Shown here in pieces: positions 1 to 12,200 of a DNA stretch of 64,000 nt. Every line of letters starts with the position of its first letter. Position 1 is the stretch's first letter. Source of the stretch: Chrysomallon squamiferum. Lineage: Eukaryota > Mollusca > Gastropoda > Neomphalida > Peltospiridae. The DNA lies in assembly GCA_012295275.1 (NCBI GenBank), contig CM022673.1:19025810-19089809 (forward strand), read 5' to 3'. The notes under the pieces were generated by a model. That model saw only the letters and a program-made list of their open reading frames with translations, ran no database searches and had not been told where the DNA came from. Both the position numbers and the translations under genes were made by a program.

Positions 1-301
1 GTATATTGCTATAAGCACCAGACATAACAACATGCAGAGTAGGAATTATCAGTAATAAAAATACATGAACATTAAAATACATTTTCTGTTGATCAGCAAG
101 CAAGTATGCGGAAAACCCAGTATGAACCCTAGCTGTGGCTGCAGCACCACTGTCAGTCATAAGTCACATAGGTAAACTTTTTTTTTCAATAACATGCTCA
201 CTTCCATCCAGCTATTCTCAATTCCAGCAATTGCCTAGCATTTGGAATGTCAGAAGCAGTTGTATGCACATTCCTGTCCTACAAAAAATGAAATATATTT
301 A
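1..301. other. Non-genic left edge
   Basis: AT-rich sequence in which I see no gene, RNA gene or repeat boundary. The open frame at 135-317 has no coding character and runs into the transposon that starts at 304. Confidence 0.4.
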
Positions 302-303
302 TA

Positions 304-1076
304 CAGTGGTACCTTGACTTACGAGTTTAATTTGTTCCATGACCAAGCTCATAACTCAATTTGGTCATATAACAAATCAATTTTCCCAACTGAAATTAAT
401 TGAAATATTATTAATCCATTCTAGCCCCCCCCAAAAACAACCACATTTTTTTTTTGTTGTTTCCTGTTTTTAAATAAGAAAAATGTATTTATAAATGACA
501 AATATTGTATAAAAACAAAATAAAAGAGAATGTAAAGAAATAAATTGGTTTTGTAAAGTGTATTTATCTTGGAGATCAGACAAATTATTTTAACACCTTT
601 GGTTGGAGTTACAGCCTTTATTGACTCCTTCTGTTTCAGTATGGTACATGTGGTAGAAGTACTATGCTGCATATCTTAGAACCACTATGCTTGTACTGAC
701 TAGCCAAGTTGACTACATGCTCACCTTGCTCATGTTTTTCTATGATTTCATGCTTTAATTCAGTGGACATCATCCACTTCTTCTTCTCAGCACTGTCCAT
801 TTCACTTTCTTTCTTACGATCCATGGTCAGAAAAAAGAAATTTGGCAAAATACTGCTCAAAACACAAACACAACACAACAGAAATGCTTCCGCGGTGAGT
901 GAGACATGGGATGCTGGGCGGTAGTTGTGTTGTTTGTTGTCCCAACTAGCGGCTTCGAATCTGAAGCTCACTCATAACTTGGATTTTGGCACAACTCAAA
1001 GCAAAATATTGACCAAGTGACTGCTAGTAACTTGGAACACTTTAAGTTGGGGCACTCTTAAGTCAAGGTACCACTG
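304..1076 (-). mobile_element. Decayed Tigger/pogo-like DNA transposon
   Basis: Seen: terminal inverted repeats beginning CAGTGGTACCTTGACTTA at 304 and, on the other strand, ending at 1076. A TA dinucleotide lies directly outside each end (302-303 and 1077-1078), as expected for the TA target of Tc1/mariner/pogo elements. At about 773 bp it is far shorter than an autonomous Tigger element. It keeps only the N-terminal part of the transposase on the minus strand, so it is internally deleted and dead. Confidence 0.88.
590..824 (-). pseudogene. Tigger transposase N-terminal remnant (CENP-B-type HTH)
   Basis: The minus-strand frame from about 824 reads MDRKKESEMDS, then a helix-turn-helix segment with KKWMMSTELKHEIIEKHEQG, which resembles the CENPB_N/pogo DNA-binding domain. 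The frame breaks near 685. The reading resumes in another frame with CTILKQKESIKAV and TPTKG, the usual continuation of this domain. The hexamer actatg occurs at 661 and at 684, 23 bp apart, so a 23-bp insertion or duplication (not a multiple of 3) probably caused the break. No DDE catalytic domain is present. Confidence 0.75.
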
Positions 1077-1110
1077 TATATGTATATATATATATATATA
1101 TATACACACA
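1077..1110. repeat. (TA)n/(CA)n microsatellite beside the transposon
   Basis: A TA-rich run followed by a short CA run directly outside the right inverted repeat of the Tigger-like element. It may have grown from the TA target site. Confidence 0.7.
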
Positions 1111-3798
1111 CAGCAGTTTTTGCATCTTGGTTTGGTTGCTTATAAAAAGTTTTGTTTAACAATAATATGACTATAAGTATTACAAGTGCAGCAGTTGTGT
1201 ATATTTGCTATATGTATCTTTTCGTGGGACTGTACTATAAACTGATATTGTTAACAGAACATCTTATATCTGACTAATAGAACATTTATTAGAATCTGTG
1301 GCTGAATGCATTTCACAGTTTCCATTGGATACCTGCAGTTTGTAGGTAAAACATTTAATTTTGTAAACAAAATTTAAAAATAATGTTTTTAGGTTATTAT
1401 TATTATTATTTTTTTTTTTTTCTTAAATTGAAAAAAAAAACACCAAAAAAGAAACAACCCCAAAACCATTTATTTTGTTTTGTTTTTATTTTAATTATAT
1501 TTAATAAAATATTACAATCATTCTTAGTAGCAGATATTGATCATATTGACATGATTTATATATTGAAAGATTAAATGGCAGGAATTATTGCTCTCTGCTT
1601 GTTTGAAGGTCTGTAAGTACAGACATTTTTAAAAAGAAAAACTAAACAAAATCAATTTTACAAATTATAATTTTTTTTTTTTTTTTTTTAAAGATTTCAA
1701 TGATATATTTCTAATTTCTTTCCTGGATAAGTTTTCCTAAGCACATTAAAGACCTTTCTCATGTTGTACATTTGTCAAATATTATTTCTATGATTTAGCA
1801 AATAACTGGCAAGAAGAATAATCCAGGTAACACTCTATCATTGTTTAAAAGCCCAGTGAAAACAAACTATTTCCCAGGAAGCAATCCTTAAATATAAATA
1901 TTACAAGTTTGATGATCCATTCATGTTTACCAAGTCTTGATTTAACCCAGTCAGTCTGGAAAATGAGAAAACTGCTGGTATTAGCAGGTGCCTTTAACTG
2001 CTGAAACTGTCTCAGGTTTATAAAAAAATAAAAACAGGGGGAAAAAAGAAAAACAAAAGAAGGAGAAAAGGAGTGAACTGTTCCTGGCTTACTAGTCTTA
2101 GTATTCCACTGTTTTAGTGTGTCTAATATCTAGGACATTATTATTACTAAATTCATTGCATTTTTATTGTTATTTTGATTATCTTAGTGGTTTATTTGTG
2201 ATATTTCAATTGAATGACAACACTTTTATATCAACTTTTATCACAAAAACATAATACTATTAATTTAAAATATGAAAATGTTACTTTTTAAACTTTTTTT
2301 TAGAAAGGTACATAGCTCTCTTGTTTGACAGATGAAAATTAGGCCAATCAGTGAAGTCTTTGTGTTCAGAATGTCAACAGTGTGGATATAATGCATGCCC
2401 AGATAGTAAATAATTTGAATGATGTGTTATCGCTGAAATAACTCATTACTATTAGAAGACTAAATCCTACATTTTGCTGTACAGGTGCAGTTTGAAATAA
2501 GAACACACCTTGTTGAAAGTGTCTGTTACTGAATTTAATTATTTTCAGTGTAAACAGATGATGTGTTCCCAATAACCAAGTGTGGAAAGGAAGATTATCT
2601 ACTTCATCCGATAAATCTGTTGCCAAACCTGTTAGTTTACTCATAGTGTGACAAAGGATAGGCTGCAGTTGTGTCACATCTCATGTATTTGACATGATAT
2701 TTCATATCCCATAAGATGTGTTTCCTAGAGTTAACCAATTAAAATGGTTTTTTATTTTATGAATATGCTACTAAAATGGTTATCTTTACTAACTGGATGG
2801 TTTTTATGGATTTCTTCACAATAGTTAACAATGATTTGATATCGACAAATATATTATTACAAATGATGAAACATCTTTCTTCAAGTAAGTGCAGATCTCA
2901 GGAATCAAGTCCCCAAAAAGTGTCTAAAGAGGTTAGTAAATTCAGAATAGAAAAGACATTTATTACTGTTACTGATATCGTTTTTTATTTTAATAATATT
3001 TAATAATAAATGTATACTTATTTAGGCCTAACCATCTAGACACATTACATCTGATCTTGAAAGTATTTGATAGGGTCGGATTGTTTCAAATTAATGATAT
3101 AAATTTTCTCTCTCTGTATTTGTATATAAAAACAGAATATCTCACAAAAATATTTTTAGGTAATAATTGTGCTAATAACATTTATGCAAGGTATTAATCC
3201 TATATGTTTTGCTGAATAAAATGTAAATCTTTTTAAATCTTTTTAAAAGTAAAATAAAATTAAGATGACATCATATTCTCAGTCAAATTACATATTAATG
3301 TAATAAGATATCAGTACATTTTGTGATGCACATATATGTCATTTGTATATATATATAAATATATATACTTTTTTTTTTAATGGGCATTAAACATATTCAG
3401 CTGTGTATGATTTGTATATAATATGTTGTTTCTTGAGGGAAATCAAAATGATATAAGCAGTTTACCAGAAATTGTCTTTGAATCAGTGTAACAATAACTG
3501 TATATTTGTAATTTTAATAGATAATTTAAATTCATGCACCATAATTTTCTGGGTGACTGGAAAAAGTCACAAAATGTATGGGTTTGTAGAGTTGTGGCTT
3601 TATAGCATGGGGTAATTCTTAAGCTTATTGATTAGGCTAGATTAAAGAAAGGGGCTTTATATTGGGTCTAGCTTGGGTTTAGCTTACTGATTATGATAGA
3701 TTTAAACTAAGGGCTTCCTATTGTAAATGATTTATAAAATGTCCCAGGTTAAAATGGGTTTCAGTATATATTCTCCAACTTGCTCTAATATCAGAAGT
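1111..3798. other. Intergenic AT-rich DNA
   Basis: I see no supported gene. The open frames at 1383-1574, 2366-2677 and 2776-3003 have low-complexity or AT-driven composition and no matching splice or family signals. Homopolymer T and A runs lie near 1411-1440 and 1671-1690. Confidence 0.4.
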
Positions 3799-4020
3799 AT
3801 GTTTAATACGGAAGTTATTCATAGCAATAAGGGTGATAACAAAATCTGTTATGAGGAGTTCATGTATTACAAACATAGAAGTTGCAAAACAAGTTTGTGG
3901 TGGAAATGTGACCAAAAAATCTAGCTGCAGTTGTCGAGGTTCAGTGAGAACAGTCTTACAGACAGAGCCTTGAGGACCGCAATTTGTGACTGTGGCAGAA
4001 TTTCTTCATGGTATTGGGTG
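3799..4020 (+). pseudogene. FLYWCH zinc-finger remnant, probably from a transposon
   Basis: The plus-strand reading contains SNKGDNKICYEEFMYY, then KTSLWWKC. This matches the order of the FLYWCH zinc finger (G..K....GFMY followed by W.C). The frame stops at 3921 after DQKI. In the next frame the sequence continues SSCSCRGSVRTVLQ with a later TGA, so it carries at least one frameshift and one stop. FLYWCH domains are common at the N terminus of MULE-type transposases in invertebrates. No transposase core follows, so it is a dead fragment. A host FLYWCH gene fragment is the alternative. Confidence 0.6.
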
Positions 4021-4024
4021 GAAC

Positions 4025-5749
4025 ATCCTCCTAAACCACCAACATTAAAATCAAAGAACATGTGATTCATCTATCTTTCATTTCTAATAAAAAATTGTGA
4101 TTTTTTTCCTGTAACAGTTTTTCCTAGAACCAATTTTCTGTCCTCAGTATTAAATGGAATGCATTATGTTCAGCGAATCTCAGAATCCATTACAAAGGAA
4201 AAAAAAAATAATAATAAGTAAACATGGACATTTACACAGACAGATGTAGTATGATTTCAGTATAGAGGTTGACATTTTAAGGCACAAATTCAAAATTGTG
4301 TTAATTACACAATTCACTTAATTAAAGTTTGTTGAGGTATAATTGTTTGATTAAGGAGGCAATTACTTCTGACTGATTATGAACATCAAAGGCATAAAAT
4401 GTGTTTCAGATACAGGTGTTAAATACTAATTACAGTATAACTCTAGGATAACTACTAATTATTTCTCATTTTATTGGTGAACAATTGTTTGTACACACAC
4501 ATGCACACCTCCTCCACATACACATACAGCAGTGTATGAGTTTGAGAAAACGGCCATTGTCTACGATATAAAACTTTATTATGAACATGTAAATTAACTC
4601 TTGTTTCAGATTGTTACTTTTTTTTATTTCATATAGTTAAATAGAAAATTCTGTTAAGTATTAAATAAATCAGAACATAAAGAAAGGAGACATAATGTAT
4701 GCTCAGAGAAATATCTTGACATGGAAAATAAAGGCAAGTGCTGGTATATTATTCATATTGAACTAAATACTTCTGATTTAGAATTTATAACTGTCCCTTG
4801 TGACACTGTAATAATGAAATAAATGCATTCCTTCTGGTATTGTCAACATAATTTCATAACCCCCATGGTTAAAATTTGGTACATATTATGCATGTCCATG
4901 CTTTCCATTTATAATATATGTTACATTTTTCGGTATATCAGCTGGGACACATCAAGGTATGTGATTAACAGTTAAAAAAACAAATAAAAAAAAACTTCAG
5001 GTTTTTATGAATCTTGTCAACATTAAATTTTATTTACCAGTTGTCTAATTTAAAACTATTCATGAGTAAGTACTAATCAAGTTTTTTAATGACATGCTTT
5101 TAATATTGTTTTATCAGTGCATTTATCCATCAGTCCATTTGTTCATCCATCCAGTTTTTTAATAGTTTTAGCAGTTAAACAAAATATATTGGATCTTCAA
5201 ACATACCATAAAGAACAGTATGATTCATATACCTTGTTTGGAGATGTATCATGATATGCTTCACTGACAGGTCTGTTTTGTGGTGATTATATCTGAAAAG
5301 AAGCCCTACATTAATCTTCACAGGAATAACTGGTTTTGTTGACTTAGCCTGTTATTTAACTTGGAAATAGAACTATTAGCCAGTCTGTGGTAGCAAAGTA
5401 CATTACAACAAAATACAATCATTATTTCATAGCAGATTTAAGAGACAACAGTATTTCACATATCTTGTCGCAGAAAATGTACATTTTTCTCAAATATTAA
5501 TATTTAAAATGCAACAAATAAATAAATAAAATAATAATAATAATAAAAGCTCTTACAACACATATAACTTGTGATAATATCTTTGTTTGGCTAATAGCCA
5601 TTACTTCCTGCTTGGATCTGAAATTGGATCATTTGTGTTATTCTGCATTATATAAATAAACATTGGATTGAACTACCTGGTTCAGATGTTTTTTTCTTAA
5701 CTCCACTCTGATATCAATTTGTTTAGTTGATTCACGTTTTAAAATAAAC
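4025..5749. other. Intergenic DNA upstream of NOSTRIN
   Basis: No gene recognised. A core promoter for NOSTRIN may lie here or further left; I could not identify one. A short AAT run lies near 5527-5548. Confidence 0.35.
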
Positions 5750-5845
5750 ATGTCTGAGGAAGGTATTTCTTTGGACAGTGGTCACATACAATTAAATAGT
5801 GAGTGGTCAGGTTCTCTAACAAATGTTCATATTTTGTGTTTACAG
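5750..5845 (+). other. Candidate NOSTRIN first coding exon or recursive splice site
   Basis: An ATG at 5750 opens 32 codons beginning MSEEGISLDSG. They end exactly at a strong donor (CAG then gtaaga) in phase 0, which fits the phase-0 acceptor of the next exon at 6257. The human protein has only a few residues before the segment aligned to this second exon, so a short first exon is expected. Against it: the peptide does not look like an F-BAR start, and the junction (a T-rich stretch, then tacag|gtaag) is also the pattern of a zero-length recursive splice site. The true first exon may lie further upstream. Confidence 0.35.
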
Positions 5846-6256
5846 GTAAGACATTCAGGGTTAGCTAATTCTAAAATAGGCAGATATTTAAATTAATCAA
5901 TTATTTCTTATATATTTCTTAGATAATACTATGGATGGTTTTATTTTATTTTATTGATAGATGTATGCAAAAGATTTTTTTGAAATAGTCTCAGTTTTAT
6001 AAAATAAATACTAAATCGTTAATAGGCATACATTTTCTTTTTATATAGATGATACTAAGTGTGTTGTGTTTGGTACATGTAGATAAGGTCATGGTTTATA
6101 CCAGTTGGCTGACTTACAGATTTAGACATTTTAATGATAGCTATCTTACTATGTGATGTAAAAACAGGTGTGTTTCATGTTCTGCAATACAGGCTACTGG
6201 AAAGAAGATTAATTTGCAGGTTTATCAGATAGATCTTGTTTTAAATTCTTTTTCAG

Positions 6257-9200
6257 GGTCATGATGGATTTGAGGAATTGAGGAAGTACATTAAGCATGG
6301 AAATGATTTTTCAAAAGAATTGTCTGCAATCATGCATGAAAGGTACATAAAACTTGATTTATTATTAGTAAAGTTCTACATTTATTTTATTTTTGTATTT
6401 ATTATTTAAATAATAATATTAGTAATATCCATGAACAATACTATCTTTTAAATATTAAAAAAATCAGTAGTTATTTTAGTTATTATTTTAATTTTTAATA
6501 AATATCTATATTTCAGGTCAGAATTGGAAATTAGTTATGCTAAAACTTTATCAAAGCTGGGATCAAGGTTAGCAAAAGCAGCAGGCAGTGGTATTGGGTA
6601 AGGATTAGTAATATTTTTACATATTAGTGGAAAATATAATATTTTGCTTTTAATTTGTTTTGTAGTTTTGTTTCACCCATAGTCACTAATTCAGTGATTC
6701 TTAACAATTTTTTCAGTACCTATATTCAAATTATTTTGAAGGTTGGCATCTTTTAGGTTAACTTGTTCAGTGATAATGAATTATGTCATGAAGTTATAAA
6801 CTTTAATAAATATATCACATTTATAATACTTTCTGTATTTTCACAGTACTTAAAAGGAATGCCAGATTGAGAATCACTGCTTTAATATTTGTGAATAAAA
6901 ATGTTTTTCTTATTATTTTTCTGAAATTTAAACTGTAGTAAGTCATTTCAGTACCCTTTTTCAAATTATTTTGAAGGTTGGCATCACCTAGGTTAAATTG
7001 TACAGTGATAGTTAATTTTGTCATGAAGTTATAAACTTTCAAAAAATTTAAAACATTCACAATTCTTTCTGTATTTTCTGTTGTCTTTTGTAGGAACACA
7101 TTAACACCTAGCTGACATCAGATTAATGGGTGTGATTTCATGTTTATCTGTTTCTGGCACTTGGCCACTGGCCTACTAATACTAATACAGTACATCCTTC
7201 TGTAATAATTTCTACCACTTATGTTAACTAGAACCAATTTCACAGTACAAAAGTTTCTTATAAAAATCATTTATACATTTATAAGATATTAATAAGCCTT
7301 TTAAATACATATATACAGATATAAATTTCTATAATTATTATTCATATTATGGGTATCTGAAAACATAAATACAGTATTGAGACATTTATATTTAAAGAAA
7401 AGAATAACAGCTATCATAGAGATACAAATAGCAGCACATTAAATTAACAATTATACACAGTCTAAGTATTGATATCAGTAACATTACCCCACACATCCAG
7501 TGTCACCACCTGGACAGACATAATATGTATCAGCTCATTGCTGAGATAATTCATTGGGTATCAGTCATGTTTATTTTTAAATCTGTTTCCATATGAAAAC
7601 TGATACAGATCACATTAATTATTATAAATTGTAACCATTGTTATTTGAAATTGTGCCAAGGCATTTAATAAATTGTGTGCTAGTGTATTCAAAATAAATG
7701 GAACTCCACAAGTAATATAATTATTGTCTCATTTTTTATTATATAATATATTAATTATTCTATTTAGTAGACATTAAAATGAAAGCAGTAAGCCTAAATT
7801 AAGTACTGACCTCAGCTGATGTTTAACATATATAAGTAAAACCATTATTAACCAAATATAAAAATGCTTACTTTCACTTACATGTCATGTCAAGTCCTGT
7901 CATGTCAAGTACCAGAGTGTAATCCTTGCTTTCTGAGAAGGTTTTCCCCTTTAAATTCTAGGCAGCAATTGGCTGCCATATGTGGTCCTGTCACATTAAT
8001 ACAGTCCCCAGTGCTAACAAAACATCAAACAGGAAGCAGTCATCTTAACCTATCTTACTCCCTCCAATTTTTTTTATGAACTAATTACTTTAAAAACATT
8101 AATTACTTATCTTTATAAAATAGGAAACAGTGGTTATTATTTTTCTATTCTACAGTTAAAATGGAAATGCAATATAAAATACTACTACAGAATTGAATTA
8201 ACAAATACGTACCACAAAATGTCGAAGAACTATATTTTTGCAATAGTTTTCAATGTTTCACTTTCAACACATTTGGACAAGAGCTGATGAGTATTTGAAT
8301 ATTTGAATACTTTTATTACATATCCACATCACTCTAAATTGATCCCCTTTTTCTCTATTGTTTTTTGTTGGTTTTTTTGTGAGAAAAACAGTCATATTTC
8401 AAACTTGAAGATCCTTTTCAAACATTTAATATTCCCTTTTTTTTTAAATTATTGATATGAGAAAGCAGTTTTTACATGTAATGAACAGGCAAAATAGAGT
8501 TTGGTATTTTTGTTTTGTTTACAGAAGTCTGGCTGATGGCTGGAAGGCTGTTGCCACTGCTATGGAACAAGAAGCAGAACTTCACAAGTGAGTATGATTA
8601 AGTAAATATAGAATCATAAAAGTGTTAGTTTTTTAAATTATTCTTTCACACAGATCATTCAAATTAGTGATTTACATATACACAATTTTTTTTTTTTTTT
8701 TTGGTATTTATAACTTTATTTCTTTTATAATTTAGGTGTAATATCTTCCATTCTTCTCTCAGCAGGTTTGTTTGAATCACAGATGAAAAGATCTCTTAAT
8801 TCAAATCAAATTATACAGTCAAATGCTTTTTTTTATACATATATATATATAAAATAAGCACTTCTGTTTATTTTTATTTTTAGAAATCTTGGTTCTGGGT
8901 TAATAGAAGAAATAGGAAAACCTGTTAAAGGTTTGATTGAATCTCAAAGTAAAGCCAGAAAACCAGTAAGCCACTAAATCCTTAACAGATTAATAATGTT
9001 ATTATTTATTTAACACTGTTTTATGTAAATTCTTATCTGGATATTTTTACTATTATATATATATATAATAGTATTTTAACTTCTTCAAGAACAATTAACA
9101 TAAACATATTTTACATAAAAGCTGTAAGACATTTCTTATTACTGTATATTATCATTTTTACTGTATACTTTGTACATTGACTTCTTTTTCAATTTTTAAA

Positions 9201-12200
9201 TTTCTTCACAATAAACAGATGTAGTTTATAACTCTAAAATGTTTTGATGTTAATGAACAGTGTATTTGCTCCAACATTTTATTGTTTCCATTTCAGGTTG
9301 AGTCAATGGTAGACAAAGCCTATAAGAATCTTACTGACAGAAGAGCTGAAGAATACCGAGTAAGAGACAAATATTAATACAATTATTATTTTCCCAAAAA
9401 CTGTAACCAAACTGTTTTACACCTAGTACTTTGCGATAATGCTGTATTAGGTTAGAAATGTGATATAAAAGATTATTAAGTACTGAATCTAGACATGAAC
9501 TAAAGTAATTGCATTAACATTAATATCAATAAATCTCTAAATCTGATGTGTCATTGCAGGCTAAAAAACAATGCTATTCCTGTGCAAAGGAGTATGAGAA
9601 AGCAGAAGATGCATCAACTGATGCTAAAGGTGGCAAACCTAAAGATATGACCAAAGTAAGTGGCCAAATCTAAGTGTGGTTTGCTGGAAAGTGAATTTTA
9701 ACTTTGTCTATTGAAGTCTAAAATACTTTTGCTTTAAATGGGTATTACACTGGAATTGCTAGGATATCAATAACAATATATTATTTGAAAACACTCATCC
9801 ATTCACACCGCTCAGTTACTGAATTCACTTTATTTACTCAAAATTTTAGTCTTTCAGGATTTTTCTTCCTTAAAATGTACAGAATGGTAATGCATTTAAT
9901 TACACGTTTGTCATTTTCAGATTGAAAAACGATGCAAACATTCCCTATCTGCTGTTACGAAGGCTGATAAAGACTACACAGAGTTAAGTTACAAAGCAGA
10001 GTCAGTGAGGCAAGACTGGGATCTTACAGTGTGCAAGGTAATAACACTAACTGATGTAGTTCAGATGTAGTTCTTTGATGATGATATTGTAAGATCAGTC
10101 CTCTTGAGCCTGGCTGTTGGGCTGTGTAATGTTCCATCAAATACCATACCAGTGTTTTATGTTAAATATAAGTTTTGTTTACTTGTGAAAGAACAATTGA
10201 TATCTAATGTCCATTAATATTAAAATTTTAGATATTAACCTTGTGTGTGTGGGTTTTTTTTTCTTCACAATGTATCTAATTCACTTAAATATAGCAATCA
10301 AAGGAAATGTTAATATTGAATATAAATGATATTATTCTGTTCATGTATATTTTCTTTGTGAATTTCAGGGTAGTATCCAAATGCAGCGTATTGAAGAAGA
10401 AAGAGTGAAACATATGCAAGACTATTTAAACAAATACAACAGCCAGGCGTCAGTTTTACCACCCAGGTTAACACAAGTGAGTGTTTTAATTCTGTTAGTT
10501 ATAGAAAATACTGGCAGTTTTGAATAAAATATATTTTTAATTTGAATACTGAAACATATTGTTAATGAATATTATTATTTGCTGCTTAAATTTTCATTTG
10601 TGTATTTAAGGTTAATAATTGTACTTGTCTAGAAGTATGTTTCATGAGCAGTCCCTGAGATTTATTTATAATTTTTCATGTGAACACAGTATTTTTTCTC
10701 AAATGACTGTTGGTGGAATTATTTCTATAACACTTTTGTAAATAGGATATATTTCACTACTTCTGTTGTGTTTGAGTAAGTTATTGGGTACAAAAATGTA
10801 TTTATTATTATTAATTTTTTTTTTATTTAATAAAGATCAGGTAGTAGATTGAGAATGCTAGATTATTTTCTTTCTGTCATGTAGTTTAATTTTACCCAGT
10901 TATAATGTTGGCAAAAAAAAGAGAAGAAAAAATGAAACATGTTTTACTTTATTCAGCTGACACTTCATAAGTCTGAGATAACATACTGTTAGAAATGTGC
11001 TGCAAATATTTTTTAGAAACATAAAATAAAATGAGTAATAAATATCAATAAATATTCACAATTACTTTCTCTTTCAAGGTTTATGCATATATTGAAGCCA
11101 TTTTGATACCATTCATTCAGCATCAAAATTTTACTGAGTTTCCTGCATGACATCATTGCATTTTATAACAAGATTTCTTCCCAAGTAGAATTTTATTTGT
11201 GTATTTGCTGAAAATATTTTTTTGATGAGATTTTTAACACTTTAGGAGGCATTTTCTTTATTATGGATTTCCATTTGAACATAAAACATTATTGCAATGA
11301 TTTATGTTGCATCTAGAATAATCCTTTCATACTGTATCTGAGCTATTAAGCAGCAGATTCACTTTATAATTAATTATGCCTAAGATTCAATCATAATGTT
11401 TTATCAACTTCTTTACTCTACTAACTGTTGTTTATTTGTTAAATTTTAGACATTTGATCGACTGAATGAAGCTGTGATATCGGTAGATCTTCAAAGAGAT
11501 TTACAACTAGTTATACAACAAAAAGGTGTCAAAACTCCCAAACAGCCTGAACAAATGTTAATAGACTGTTATGTATGTATTTATTCATTTTAAATATATT
11601 GACATAGATTTATTTTATCTATTTTCATGTTTTCTTTCTTCTATATGAAACTGGTTAAAATCTTCTTGAAATGTTATTTATATAAAAGTAATAATATTTT
11701 ATTAAAATTAATATTATTCATAACTCAGCTTAGAATCTGACATTAATCTGGATGCCAGTCTATGCTAATGTTAATCATTCTTCTTAAATACATTTATTAG
11801 GAATACTAATTCAACCAGTAAATTTAACTCCAAAAAATCACATATTTTAAATTAAAGTCTACACATGATGGAAAAGATACATATTTTTATTTTGTATATT
11901 TAAAACAAATATTTTTCCTTAAGTATATAAGATTTTGTTATATTTTTTTGTTCAGTTGTAAAATAAACATGATTACAGGAAATAAAGAGAGGTGTTTTTA
12001 AATCACTGTTTACAGGCAGAAGACTCTCAGTTCAGCATGAAATTAGAAAGAAGGAAAGAAGCATTACAGAATTATCTTGTCTATATTCAGCAGGCAATTG
12101 ACAGAGACAGAAGGGGGAGAGAAGGTAAAAATTTAAAACTCTAGGAAATAGGAAACTGTGTTTGTCTGAAAGATGTTCTTTTACAGACTTGTATTTTAAG

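Noticed and set aside
2366-2677. 103-residue minus-strand frame
   Set aside because: No start context, splice sites or family motif; composition follows the local AT-rich DNA.
3960-4110. Minus-strand 48-residue frame with GGLGGCSTQYHEEI
   Set aside because: It is the antisense of the FLYWCH remnant, whose plus-strand reading matches a known domain.
7864-8079. 71-residue plus-strand frame with MSCQVLSCQV
   Set aside because: The repeat-like start comes from a short catgtcaagt duplication within a NOSTRIN intron; no coding evidence.
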